Shown: in pieces, positions 29,282 to 37,882 of the stretch
Position numbering within the stretch: the first letter of the stretch is position 1
Layout: each line of letters opens with the position of its first letter
Source of the DNA: Pseudomonas graminis
Lineage (GTDB): Bacteria; Pseudomonadota; Gammaproteobacteria; Pseudomonadales; Pseudomonadaceae
NCBI RefSeq assembly: GCF_004364335.1
Contig: NZ_SOCR01000006.1
Span: forward strand, 388,814-452,813
DNA: 64,000 nt
Direction of reading: 5' to 3'
Made by a program: the position numbers and the translations under genes
The notes under the pieces: generated by a model
Told to the model about the DNA's origin: nothing
The model's database searches: none
What the model saw: only the letters and a program-made list of their open reading frames with translations

Positions 29282-30678
29282 AGTGCGTAAGGAGTGTTCA
29301 GTTGAGTCGTCAGTTCGTCATCAAGGCCGCCCTGCTTGCCCCGTTGCTGGGCTGGCTGCTTTGCGCGACCCCGCTCAGTCAGGCGGAGGATCTGCCGGAT
29401 GATTTCACCACCCATGCGCCCCTGACCGTCAGCGGTGAGGGGCCTTGGTATCGGCTGGAGTTGCCCCTCGGCGTGCAGTTGAACGCTCGCCAGAGCAATC
29501 TCAACGACGTGCGCGTTTTCAACGCAGACGGCCAGGCCCAACCCTACGCTATCACCCAAAGCCCGCCCCAGCGGGCAGCCGACGCAAGCCCGGTCTCCGT
29601 GAAGTGGTTCCCGCTATACAACAGCGACGCCGCGAAAGACGCCGAGCCGAAAATCCGCGTCGAGCGCACGCCAAACGGCACGCTGGTGGAGGTTCAGCCC
29701 CAGGGCGAAATTGAAGCGGGCGAAGAGATTCTGCGCGGCTGGCTGCTCGACACCAGCGCGATCAACGCGCCGCTGGATCAACTGATTCTGGACTGGAGCA
29801 GCGAGCGCGACGGCTTTCAGCGGTTCAGCATCGAGGCCAGCGACGACCTCCAGCACTGGCAGCGCTGGGGTGACGGTCAGATAGCGAGGCTGTCATTCGC
29901 GGAAGAACTGGTTGAGCAGCGCGTCGTGAATCTGCCGGGGCGCAGCGCCCGCTATCTGCGTCTGCTGTGGCAATCGCCCCTGTCCGCGCCGACGCTGAGC
30001 GGCGTGCAACTGATCGGCACGCAGCCCGGCGTGCTGCCGTTGAGCTGGTCGCCTGCCATCAATGGTCGCGTCGAAAAGCCCGGCGTGTATGTGTGGCAAT
30101 TGCCAGTGGCCCTGCCGCTGGAACGCATGCGGATCGACATCACACAACCCAACAGCCTCGCGCCCGCCACGCTGTATGGGCGCCGTGACAGTAACGCGCC
30201 ATGGCACCTGATCGACAACGGGCTGCTTTATCGGCTCAGCCAGAACGGTCAGGACGTTGTGCAGGACGAAATGGAGCTGCCCGGCAATGTCGTACAGCAG
30301 CTGAAACTTGAGGTCGATGACCGTGGCGGCGGCTTGGGCAACGACGCGCCGACGCTGAGTTTTGCCGTGCGCGCCACGCAACTGGTGTTCCTCGGTCGCG
30401 GTGCGCCGCCTTACAGTCTGGCCGTTGGCAACGCCATGGTGAAAAGCGCTGCGTTGCCATTGGCGACGCTGATTCCCGGTGTCAGCCCCGAGAAACTGGC
30501 GGCGCTGGGCAGCGCGTCCATGGCCTCCACACCGGTTGCGCCGGTTGCTGCGGCCGCGCCCGTGGAAGCCAGTGGCCCCGACATCAAGCGCCTTGGTTTG
30601 TGGGCCGTGCTGATACTCGGCGTGATGTTTCTGGCATGGATGGCGCTCGGCACACTGCGCGGGTCTCGTCCCAAATAA
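29278..30678 (+). CDS. DUF3999 exported, membrane-anchored protein
   Basis: 466 residues from ATG 29278, which overlaps the upstream stop (ATGA). A TTG at 29302 has a better-placed AAGGAG (29288-29293), so translation may begin there (458 residues); either start leaves a signal peptide ending near SQAED. The body is a predicted periplasmic beta-rich region with discoidin-like features (AINAPLDQLILDWSSERDGF, SARYLRLLW), and a single membrane helix lies at the C-terminus (LGLWAVLILGVMFLAWMAL). Family DUF3999, function unknown; partner of the DUF2339 gene by position. Confidence 0.82.
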   Translation: MKCVRSVQLSRQFVIKAALLAPLLGWLLCATPLSQAEDLPDDFTTHAPLTVSGEGPWYRLELPLGVQLNARQSNLNDVRVFNADGQAQPYAITQSPPQRAADASPVSVKWFPLYNSDAAKDAEPKIRVERTPNGTLVEVQPQGEIEAGEEILRGWLLDTSAINAPLDQLILDWSSERDGFQRFSIEASDDLQHWQRWGDGQIARLSFAEELVEQRVVNLPGRSARYLRLLWQSPLSAPTLSGVQLIGTQPGVLPLSWSPAINGRVEKPGVYVWQLPVALPLERMRIDITQPNSLAPATLYGRRDSNAPWHLIDNGLLYRLSQNGQDVVQDEMELPGNVVQQLKLEVDDRGGGLGNDAPTLSFAVRATQLVFLGRGAPPYSLAVGNAMVKSAALPLATLIPGVSPEKLAALGSASMASTPVAPVAAAAPVEASGPDIKRLGLWAVLILGVMFLAWMALGTLRGSRPK

Positions 30679-30811
30679 CGCGCCAAATTATAAGTGTCGG
30701 GGTGATGACGCTGAATCGATCCGGCATCGAAAAAATTGCAGACGATGCCCGCCAATTCATCACCCTGATCGCGTTACGCTTAACGTACAACCGATGCGAC
30801 TGGGTACGGCG

Positions 30812-30912
30812 GTCCCTTGTGGGACCGGCTTCAGCCGGGAGGCGTCGGTCGTCACGCTGCAAGATTTGCGGTGTTCACACTGGCCTCTTCCCGGCTAAAG
30901 CCGGTCCCACCA
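30812..30912. repeat. REP pair of a third family (GGGACCGGCTTTAGCCGGGAAG)
   Basis: TGGGACCGGCTTCAGCCGGG at the left and CCCGGCTAAAGCCGGTCCCA at the right face each other across about 55 bases. This family differs in sequence from the two common ones. The 342-base gap 30679-31020 otherwise holds only the presumed fbp promoter. Confidence 0.85.
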
Positions 30913-31020
30913 GGATGTAGCCCGTGAACCGAATCACTACCTAACCGGTCTGACAGGCAGTATTAAATCTCCGCTCACGCTAGACTGTGCGCGTTTTTAT
31001 CCCCCATTTCGGAGCTCTCC

Positions 31021-32031
31021 ATGTCCCGCGTTACCTTGAGTCGTTATCTGATCGAGCAGACCCGCACCAACAACACCCCTGCCGATCTGCGCTTTCTGAT
31101 TGAAGTCGTGGCGCGTGCGTGCAAGGAGATCAGCCACGCGGTATCCAAAGGTGCTCTGGGCGGCGTGCTCGGCAGCATGGGCACCGAAAACGTGCAGGGT
31201 GAAGTGCAGAAGAAACTGGACGTGATGTCCAACGAGATCCTGCTCGAAGCCAACGAATGGGGCGGTCACCTGGCCGGCATGGCGTCCGAAGAAATGGACA
31301 ACGCCTATCAGATCCCCGGTAAATACCCCAAAGGCGCCTACCTGCTGGTATTCGACCCACTGGACGGTTCGTCCAACATCGACATCAACGCGCCGGTCGG
31401 CACGATCTTCTCGGTGCTGCGTTGCCCGAACGAGTACCTGAGCCAGAACGAAGCGCTGAACGAGAAGGCATTTCTGCAGCCAGGCACCCAGCAAGTGGCC
31501 GCCGGTTACGCCATTTACGGCCCGCAGACCATGCTGGTGCTGACCCTGGGTGACGGCGTCAAAGGCTTCACGCTGGACCGCGAAATGGGCAGCTTCGTCC
31601 TCAGCCACGAAGACATCCGGATTCCGGAGTCCACTCAGGAATTCGCGGTCAACATGTCCAACCAGCGTCACTGGGAAGCCCCGGTCAAGCGCTACGTCGA
31701 AGAGCTGCTGGCCGGCGAAGACGGCCCGCTGAAGAAGAACTACAACATGCGCTGGGTCGCGGCAATGGTGGGCGACGTCCACCGCATCCTGACCCGTGGC
31801 GGTCTGTTCATGTACCCGCGCGACTCCCGCGAGCCTTCCAAGCCGGGCAAGCTGCGTCTGATGTACGAAGCCAACCCGATGTCGTTCCTGGTGGAACAAG
31901 CCGGCGGCGCGTCGACCGACGGCCATCAGCGCATCCTCGACATCCAGCCAGAAGGTCTGCACCAGCGTGTTGCTGTCTTCCTGGGTTCGAAGGAAGAAGT
32001 GGAACGCGCCACGGCTTATCACAAGGAATAA
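31021..32031 (+). CDS. fbp: Fructose-1,6-bisphosphatase, class I
   Basis: 336 residues. Hydrolyses fructose-1,6-bisphosphate to fructose-6-phosphate, the gluconeogenic step that matters when pseudomonads grow on organic acids or amino acids. The metal/substrate motif [20 protein letters not shown] is near residue 114, and the C-terminal region [20 protein letters not shown] carries substrate-binding residues. CGGAG about eight bases upstream of ATG 31021 is the ribosome binding site. A clear terminator follows at 32039. Confidence 0.96.
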   Translation: MSRVTLSRYLIEQTRTNNTPADLRFLIEVVARACKEISHAVSKGALGGVLGSMGTENVQGEVQKKLDVMSNEILLEANEWGGHLAGMASEEMDNAYQIPGKYPKGAYLLVFDPLDGSSNIDINAPVGTIFSVLRCPNEYLSQNEALNEKAFLQPGTQQVAAGYAIYGPQTMLVLTLGDGVKGFTLDREMGSFVLSHEDIRIPESTQEFAVNMSNQRHWEAPVKRYVEELLAGEDGPLKKNYNMRWVAAMVGDVHRILTRGGLFMYPRDSREPSKPGKLRLMYEANPMSFLVEQAGGASTDGHQRILDIQPEGLHQRVAVFLGSKEEVERATAYHKE

Positions 32032-32038
32032 CGTTCTG

Positions 32039-32066
32039 AATGGCCGCTTTTAGCGGCCATTTTTTT
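32039..32066 (+). terminator. Intrinsic terminator of fbp
   Basis: AATGGCCGC, loop TTTTA, GCGGCCATT, then seven T in total. It starts eight bases after the fbp stop codon. Confidence 0.92.
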
Positions 32067-32108
32067 CAATGTCAGCGCTGACTGACGCATTGAGCAGCAG
32101 CGCGTGTC

Positions 32109-32198
32109 TGTAGGAGCCGGCTTGCTGGCGAATGCAATGGGCCGGTCGCCGCCTGGTTGCCTGTCCCGACGGGTTCGCCAGCAAGCCGGCTCCTACAG
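32109..32198. repeat. REP pair, GCCGGCTTGCTGGCGAA type
   Basis: Perfect convergent copies at each end, with a GC-rich core of about 40 bases, between fbp and the small lipoprotein gene. Confidence 0.9.
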
Positions 32199-32290
32199 AA
32201 ATGTATCGAATGCTGAATTCGCCGTTATCATCATTTGCTGGCATTAGGCGCTGCGACGCCGCCCCTCCTTCGATTCAGGAGCTTCATCTC

Positions 32291-32545
32291 ATGTCTTTGC
32301 GCACTCTCGCGGTGTTGTCGTTGTGCGTTTTGCTGGCGGCCTGCAGCAAGGTCACTCAGGAAAATTACTCGAAAATTTCGGCCGGCATGTCCAAGGCGCA
32401 GGTCGAGCAATTGCTCGGCAGCCCGACCGAATGCTCCGGCGCGTTGGGGATGTCGAGCTGTACGTGGGGCGATGCGAAAACGTTCATCAGCGTCCAATAT
32501 GCCGCCGACAAGGTCGTGCTGTTTACCGGGCAGGGCCTTGAATGA
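32291..32545 (+). CDS. Small lipoprotein, SmpA/OmlA-like (BamE-fold family)
   Basis: 84 residues from ATG 32291. Lipoprotein signal peptide MSLRTLAVLSLCVLLAAC with Cys18 in a good lipobox (LLAAC). The mature part has the pattern YSKISAGMSKAQVEQLLGSP seen in SmpA/OmlA and DUF3862-type outer-membrane lipoproteins, followed by C..LGMSSCTWG with two cysteines. It overlaps the lipocalin gene by four bases (ATGA). Function unknown. It is much shorter than true BamE and is unlikely to replace it. Confidence 0.8.
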   Translation: MSLRTLAVLSLCVLLAACSKVTQENYSKISAGMSKAQVEQLLGSPTECSGALGMSSCTWGDAKTFISVQYAADKVVLFTGQGLE

Positions 32546-33126
32546 GTATTCGTCAGGCCATGAAAATCGGCGCTGTGGCGCTGGTAGCCATGTGGATCAG
32601 TGCCTGTGCGGTTAAGCCTGAAGCTGACGCCATGGCGCCGAAGACGGTTGATCACGTCGATCTGAAGCGTTATCAGGGCACATGGTACGAAGTAGCGCGG
32701 CTGCCGATGTTCTTCCAGCGCAACTGCGCGCAGTCCGAAGCGCACTACACGCTGAAGGATGATGGCAACATCGCTGTCACCAACCGCTGCCGCACGATCG
32801 AGGGCAAGTGGGAGGAAGCAACCGGAACGGCTTCACCGCAGATTCAGGGCAAGACCGACAAGCTGTGGGTCGTGTTCGACAACTGGTTCTCGAACCTCTT
32901 CCCGGGTGTGGCGAAGGGTGATTACTGGGTGCTGTACGTGAGCCCCGACTACAAGGTGGCACTGGTTGGCAGCCCGAACCGCAAGTTCCTGTGGCTGCTG
33001 TCGCGCACGCCTCATGTGCCGGATGCAGTGCGCAACGATTTGCTGATGAAAGCCCAGCAACAGGGTTACGACACCACCAAGCTGATCTGGCGGGTAGCGA
33101 ACTCGAAAGTAGGCAAGGCGGATTAA
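32542..33126 (+). CDS. blc: Blc-type outer-membrane lipocalin
   Basis: 194 residues. Lipoprotein signal with lipobox ISAC (Cys about 22), then a bacterial lipocalin barrel. The lipocalin signature is in YQGTWYEVARLPMFFQRNC (GxW), with YVSPDYKVALVGSPNRKFLWLLSR as the second conserved strand region. Blc binds fatty acids or lysophospholipids at the outer membrane in E. coli; here that role is by homology. Translationally coupled to the small lipoprotein upstream. Confidence 0.92.
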   Translation: MSIRQAMKIGAVALVAMWISACAVKPEADAMAPKTVDHVDLKRYQGTWYEVARLPMFFQRNCAQSEAHYTLKDDGNIAVTNRCRTIEGKWEEATGTASPQIQGKTDKLWVVFDNWFSNLFPGVAKGDYWVLYVSPDYKVALVGSPNRKFLWLLSRTPHVPDAVRNDLLMKAQQQGYDTTKLIWRVANSKVGKAD

Positions 33127-33192
33127 CCATTTGCGAGCAGGGCGGAGCGCCACCCTGCTCGCGAAGCTGTCGGGCCATTCACCGCCGATGCA

Positions 33193-34557
33193 TCAGCCCA
33201 GCAACTCCCGCAATACCTGAGCGAACGCACGGCTGCTCTGTTCTTCATCGGCATGGTGCCCGTCGCGGATCACCCAGCGACCATTGACCATCACATCCTT
33301 GATCTGACGATCACTGCCAGCAAACAACCAACGATTGAGAATGGCATCGCCGGATGCGGTCGCCAGATACGGGTCGTTGCCATCGAGCACCAGCCAGTCC
33401 GCACGTTTGCCCACTTCCAAAGCGCCTACCGGTTGCCCCATCGCTTGGGCACCGCCCACCACGGCCGCGTCGTACAGCGTGCGCCCAACCATGGGCTGAT
33501 CAGGCCGGTACAGCCGATTACGGCGCTGATCGCGCAGACGCTGGCCGTATTCCAGCCAGCGCAACTCTTCGACCACGCTCAGCGACACATGGCTGTCGGA
33601 ACCAATGCCCCAACGCCCGCCCTGGGCGATGTAATCCACTGCCGGGAAAATCCCGTCGCCCAGGTTCGCTTCGGTGGTCAGACAGAGCCCCGCGATCGCA
33701 CGACTTTTCGCCATCAATGCCACTTCGTCCGCCTCCGCATGGGTCGCATGAACCAGGCACCAGCGCGCATCCACGTCGACGTTTTCGTACAGCCACTGCA
33801 ATGGCCGGCGACCGCTCCAGCTCAGGCAATCGTCGACTTCCTTTTGCTGCTCGGCGATATGAATGTGGATCGGGCAATGGGGATCGCTGGCGGCCGTCAC
33901 CTCGCTGATCTGCTGCGGGGTCACGGCGCGCAGCGAGTGGAAGCACAGCCCCAGCGCCTGGGCGGGTTGCGCGGCGATGACTGATTTCAGGCGAGACTGC
34001 AAATCCAGATAACTGTCGGTGCTGTTAATGAACCGGCGCTGCCCCTCGTTCGGCGTCAAGCCGCCAAAACCGGAGTGGCTGTAGAGCACAGGCAACAGTG
34101 TCATGCCGATGCCGACTGAACTCGCCGCCTGACTGGCCTGCAGTGCCAGCTCGGCAGGGTCGGCATAGGGCTTGCCGGTGGTGTCCTGATGGACGTAATG
34201 AAATTCCGCAACCGAGGTGAAGCCGCCCTTGAGCATTTCGATGTACAGCTGCCGCGCGATAACGCCGAGCTGCTGCGGACTGATCTGCCCGACGAGGCGA
34301 TACATCAGGTCGCGCCAGGTCCAGAAACTGTCGTTGGGATTGCCGGCCACTTCCGCCAGGCCCGCCATGGCGCGCTGAAAAGCGTGGGAGTGCAGATTGG
34401 GCATGCCCGGCACGACCGGTCCGTTGAGCAACTCGGCATCACCGCGTTCGGCGTCGGCCTGAACCTGGCTCAGCAGGCCATCAACGCTGACCTCGAAACG
34501 TACGTTGCTGGCCCATCCGGTGGGCAATAACGCGCGTTCGGCAAAGAAAACGGACAT
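33193..34557 (-). CDS. hutF: HutF, formimidoylglutamate deiminase
   Basis: 454 residues. Amidohydrolase that turns N-formimino-L-glutamate into N-formyl-L-glutamate and ammonia, the fourth step of the five-step (HutF-HutG) histidine route. Metal ligands are visible in MPNLHSHAFQR (about residue 55), IHIHIAEQ, HATHAEADE and GSDSHVS. It is transcribed away from hutC; the 151-base gap between them holds an imperfect palindrome that fits a HutC site. The presence of HutF together with HutG rules out the direct HutG (formiminoglutamase) route. Confidence 0.95.
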   Translation of the reverse strand: MSVFFAERALLPTGWASNVRFEVSVDGLLSQVQADAERGDAELLNGPVVPGMPNLHSHAFQRAMAGLAEVAGNPNDSFWTWRDLMYRLVGQISPQQLGVIARQLYIEMLKGGFTSVAEFHYVHQDTTGKPYADPAELALQASQAASSVGIGMTLLPVLYSHSGFGGLTPNEGQRRFINSTDSYLDLQSRLKSVIAAQPAQALGLCFHSLRAVTPQQISEVTAASDPHCPIHIHIAEQQKEVDDCLSWSGRRPLQWLYENVDVDARWCLVHATHAEADEVALMAKSRAIAGLCLTTEANLGDGIFPAVDYIAQGGRWGIGSDSHVSLSVVEELRWLEYGQRLRDQRRNRLYRPDQPMVGRTLYDAAVVGGAQAMGQPVGALEVGKRADWLVLDGNDPYLATASGDAILNRWLFAGSDRQIKDVMVNGRWVIRDGHHADEEQSSRAFAQVLRELLG

Positions 34558-34582
34558 GACTCGGCACCGCTTGCTTGAAATT

Positions 34583-34600
34583 GTCTATACATATACAGAC
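34583..34600. promoter_or_regulatory. Candidate HutC operator in the hutF-hutC gap
   Basis: GTCTATACATATACAGAC is an 18-base imperfect palindrome (14 of 18 positions symmetrical). It overlaps a possible hutF promoter on the minus strand, TTTACC, 17 bases, TATATG. It resembles, but does not equal, the perfect palindrome upstream of hutU. The binding role is inferred. Confidence 0.5.
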
Positions 34601-34708
34601 GTTTATACGGCCGGTAAACTGCGCCGCGCTTGTCGGCACACGTGTTAATGGTTAGCGTGGAGGCTGTAACCTCTTTCGCCTGAATAACGCCATAACAAGG
34701 ATTTCTCT

Positions 34709-35458
34709 GTGCCGACTCCACCTGCCAATTTGCCGCTGGCTTCCCAGATGGGTGACAGTCCGGCGCCGCTGTACGCCAGGGTGAAGCACATGATCACCCA
34801 ACAGATTCAAAACGGCACCTGGCCGCCACACCACCGCGTGCCGTCCGAGAGCGAACTGGTGACGCAACTGGGCTTCAGCCGCATGACCATTAACCGTGCC
34901 TTGCGCGAGATGACCGCCGAAGGGATGTTGGTGCGCATGCAAGGCGTCGGTACATTCGTCGCCGAGCCCAAGACTCAATCCGCGCTGTTCGAAGTGCATA
35001 ACATCGCCGATGAAATCGCCGCCCGCGGACACGCCCACACCTGCCAGGTGATCATTCTCACCGAAGAAGCCGCCGGTTCCGAACGCGCGCTGGCGCTGGA
35101 CATGCGTGAAGGCCAGCGGGTCTTTCACTCGCTGATCGTGCATTTCGAAAACGATATTCCCGTGCAAATCGAAGACCGTTTCGTCAACGCCCTCGTCGCG
35201 CCGGACTACCTGCAGCAGGATTTCACCCAACAAACGCCCTACGCCTACCTTTCCCAGGTCGCGCCGCTGACCGAAGGCGAACACGTGGTTGAGGCGATTC
35301 TTGCCGAGCCCGACGAGTGCAAGTTGCTGCAGATCGAGAAGGGCGAGCCGTGCCTGCTGGTGCGTCGGCGAACCTGGTCCGGCCGCCAACCGGTGACTGC
35401 CGCACGCCTGATCCACCCTGGTTCACGCCACCGCCTTGAAGGACGCTTCAGCAAATGA
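34709..35458 (+). CDS. hutC: HutC, histidine utilisation repressor (GntR/HutC family)
   Basis: 249 residues from GTG 34709, with AAGGA seven bases upstream. N-terminal winged helix of the GntR type (about 18-88: LYARVKHMITQQIQNG ... GFSRMTINRALREM ... GVGTFVAEP) and a C-terminal UTRA effector domain (about 95-240) that binds urocanate in known HutC proteins. It represses the hut operons until urocanate builds up. It overlaps hutD by four bases. Confidence 0.95.
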   Translation: MPTPPANLPLASQMGDSPAPLYARVKHMITQQIQNGTWPPHHRVPSESELVTQLGFSRMTINRALREMTAEGMLVRMQGVGTFVAEPKTQSALFEVHNIADEIAARGHAHTCQVIILTEEAAGSERALALDMREGQRVFHSLIVHFENDIPVQIEDRFVNALVAPDYLQQDFTQQTPYAYLSQVAPLTEGEHVVEAILAEPDECKLLQIEKGEPCLLVRRRTWSGRQPVTAARLIHPGSRHRLEGRFSK

Positions 35459-36048
35459 CTCAACTGACTGTTCTGCGCGCCGCTGACTACCCGCGCATGC
35501 CCTGGAAAAACGGTGGCGGCAGCACTGAGGAAATCACCCGCGATGCCGGCGAGGGCCTGGAAGGCTTCGGCTGGCGGTTGTCGATTGCCGACATCGGCGA
35601 GTCGGGCGGCTTTTCGGTGTTCCCCGGTTATCAGCGCATCATCACGGTGCTGCAAGGCGCAGGCATGACGCTGAATATCGATGGCAAGGACAGCGAGGCA
35701 CTGCTGCCGTCCGATCCGTTCGCGTTCAGCGGCGACAGCGTTGTGGCATGCACGCTGCTCGACGGCCCGATCCGCGACTTCAACCTGATCTACTCGCCAG
35801 CCCGTTACCGTGCGCGGCTGCAATGGATCGACGTGATGCAGCCTCAGCGGTTTTTCAGTTCGGCTGACGTGTTCGTCGTGTTCAGTGCAGCCGAGGAGAT
35901 GGCCGCCAACATCGGCGAGCACCCGCCGCAATTACTCGAAAAACATGACTGCTTACAATTGGACAATTCACCGGGGACGCTGCTGGAGACGGTGCTCTAC
36001 GCCCCTCGCGCCAGCCGCGTGTGCGTGATCGAACTGTCCCGCGTCTGA
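35455..36048 (+). CDS. hutD: HutD family protein
   Basis: 197 residues. Cupin-like HutD family ([21 protein letters not shown], then [24 protein letters not shown]). In P. fluorescens SBW25 HutD is thought to set an upper limit on hut expression, perhaps by binding formylglutamate; no enzymatic activity is known. The start ATG overlaps the hutC stop, so the repressor and HutD are made from one message. Confidence 0.92.
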   Translation: MTQLTVLRAADYPRMPWKNGGGSTEEITRDAGEGLEGFGWRLSIADIGESGGFSVFPGYQRIITVLQGAGMTLNIDGKDSEALLPSDPFAFSGDSVVACTLLDGPIRDFNLIYSPARYRARLQWIDVMQPQRFFSSADVFVVFSAAEEMAANIGEHPPQLLEKHDCLQLDNSPGTLLETVLYAPRASRVCVIELSRV

Positions 36049-36103
36049 GTCCCGCCGCCCCTGTGTTAGATTGCGTCTTTTTTTCGCCAGCACAGGGACG
36101 AAC

Positions 36104-37279
36104 ATGACGACGCTCAACAACAAAGAAAGCCCACGAGCCCTCGCCATCCTTGCCAGTTTTCTCGCATCGGAATCAGCAGGCGGCCTCGTGCTGATGGGCG
36201 CCGCCCTCGCAGCAATTATCGTCGCCAACTCCCCCCTCGCTCCTTCTTATTTCGCCGCGCTGCACAGCGTCTGGGGCGGGCTGTCGATCGAGTTGTGGAT
36301 CAACGACGGCCTGATGGCGATCTTCTTTCTGATGGTCGGCCTGGAAATCAAACGCGAAGTCCTGGCCGGCGGCCTTGCCACTTGGGGCCAGCGCGCACTT
36401 CCCGGCTTCGCGGCAGCGGGCGGCATGCTGGTGCCGGCGCTGATCTACATCGGCATCAACATGGGCAACGCCGAAACATTGAGCGGCTGGGCGATTCCTG
36501 CGGCCACCGACATTGCCTTCGCGCTCGGCGTGCTCTCGTTGCTGGGCAAGCGAGTGCCGACGTCGTTGAAGGTGTTTCTGGCCGCGCTGGCGATTCTCGA
36601 TGACCTGGGCGCCGTCACCATCATCGCGCTGTTCTACAGCAGCGGCCTGAACATGCCGATGCTCGGCGCCTCGTTCGCGACGCTGGCCGTGCTGGTGATC
36701 ATGAACCGCATGGGCGTGCAACGACTGCTGCCGTACCTGCTGCTCGGCCTGCTGTTATGGTTCTTCGTGCTGCAATCAGGCGTCCACGCAACGTTGGCCG
36801 GTGTGGCGCTGGCGCTGTGCATTCCGCTGGGCACGCGCAAGGAGGAAGCCCGCTCGCCGCTGCTGTTTCTTGAAGAGAAAATGCACTACTGGGTAGCGTT
36901 TGCGGTGGTGCCGATTTTCGGCTTCGCCAACGCGGGCGTGTCCCTGTCGGGGATTACCCTCGGCAATCTGGTCGATCCGGTGCCGCTTGGTGTGGCGCTG
37001 GGGTTGTTTGTCGGCAAGCAGATTGGTGTGTTTCTCGCGGCGGTGCTGGCAATCCGGTCCGGCCTGGCGACACTGCCGGAAGGCAGCAACTGGCCCCAGC
37101 TGTATGGCGTGGCCCTGCTCTGCGGGATCGGGTTCACCATGAGCCTGTTCATCGGCAACCTGGCCTTCCCGGGCGCCGCGCATCTGATCGATGAAGTGAA
37201 AGTGGGCGTGTTGCTCGGCTCAATCGCGTCAGCCCTTGCCGGGGTGTGGCTGTTGCGCAGCAAGCTGGCTCGGCACTGA
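36104..37279 (+). CDS. nhaA: NhaA, Na+/H+ antiporter
   Basis: 391 residues from ATG 36104; the frame is open 33 bases further upstream, but that part has no ribosome binding site. NhaA family, 11-12 membrane segments; the ion-binding aspartate pair is in [14 protein letters not shown], and [19 protein letters not shown] is the unwound helix IV region. It exchanges Na+ for H+ across the inner membrane. It sits 55 bases after hutD on the same strand, inside the hut locus; nothing ties it to histidine catabolism by function. Confidence 0.93.
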   Translation: MTTLNNKESPRALAILASFLASESAGGLVLMGAALAAIIVANSPLAPSYFAALHSVWGGLSIELWINDGLMAIFFLMVGLEIKREVLAGGLATWGQRALPGFAAAGGMLVPALIYIGINMGNAETLSGWAIPAATDIAFALGVLSLLGKRVPTSLKVFLAALAILDDLGAVTIIALFYSSGLNMPMLGASFATLAVLVIMNRMGVQRLLPYLLLGLLLWFFVLQSGVHATLAGVALALCIPLGTRKEEARSPLLFLEEKMHYWVAFAVVPIFGFANAGVSLSGITLGNLVDPVPLGVALGLFVGKQIGVFLAAVLAIRSGLATLPEGSNWPQLYGVALLCGIGFTMSLFIGNLAFPGAAHLIDEVKVGVLLGSIASALAGVWLLRSKLARH

Positions 37280-37301
37280 TCTCAATCGCCGATTTCAATG
37301 C

Positions 37302-37405
37302 AGGAGCGACCGGGGTGGCGATCCACCTTGCCCGCGAATGCGTCAGGCCTGCCAACTTCACCGTTACCTGAAACACCCTAATCGCGGGCAAGCGCGCTCC
37401 TACAC
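37302..37405. repeat. REP pair with a disrupted left arm
   Basis: The right arm is a perfect REP (ATCGCGGGCAAGCGCGCTCC, then TAC). The left arm reads GCAGGAGCGACCGGGGTGGC, then GATCCACCTTGCCCGCG, as if about 13 bases had been inserted into GGAGCGCGCTTGCCCGCG. Confidence 0.75.
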
Positions 37406-37441
37406 CGGTTGCAGTGGATGATGGTCGAAATCACACGCAGC

Positions 37442-37532
37442 CTGTAGGAGCCGGCTTGCTGGCGAATGCGACGTCTCAGTCGACATCTTTATTCCAGATC
37501 TACTGCGTTCGCCAGCAAGCCGGCTCCTACGG
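37442..37532. repeat. REP pair, GCCGGCTTGCTGGCGAA type
   Basis: Perfect convergent copies 37 bases after the preceding pair. Beyond it the gap up to hutU (to 37882) contains the promoter and operator listed next, and no supported gene. Confidence 0.9.
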
Positions 37533-37719
37533 AGAATCCTGGTCGCTCACCACCCCTTTGTTACCCCCAACCACGCACTGTGCTGGGGCGTTCGCACCGA
37601 AAAGTAACAATTTCCTTCCTGCAACCGCTCTCGAGCCTTTCCCCGCCCCCGTCCTGTTGATCGTTGAAAAGCCTGCGCCAGAGCCTCCAAACGCGTTTTA
37701 TCCGCATTCAAAGCTAACA

Positions 37720-37736
37720 TTGGCCCCTTGGTTGCA
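37720..37736 (+). promoter_or_regulatory. Sigma-54-like promoter upstream of hutU
   Basis: TTGGCCCCTTGGTTGCA fits the -24/-12 pattern (TGGC, then GC, with TGGCCCC, 4 bases, TTGCA). hutU transcription in P. fluorescens is known to depend on sigma-54 with CbrB or NtrC, so a sigma-54 site here is expected. The start of hutU is about 145 bases downstream. Confidence 0.7.
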
Positions 37737-37740
37737 TATG

Positions 37741-37754
37741 CTTGTATGTACAAG
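37741..37754. promoter_or_regulatory. HutC-like operator upstream of hutU
   Basis: CTTGTATGTACAAG is a perfect 14-base palindrome, centred about 14 bases after the -12 element, so a bound repressor would block initiation. TGTA, two bases, TACA is the core expected for HutC sites in Pseudomonas. Binding is inferred. Confidence 0.75.
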
Positions 37755-37882
37755 TAAGCATGAGTCGTTAAAAGGCGCGCTCGCCAGTTCGGATGACAAC
37801 GGCGGCACTCATGCAGAACCTTATTCCCACGTTCGTCACGGACCCCCGCGTCCAGGCCGGATTGATCATCGAGGATTGTTAA

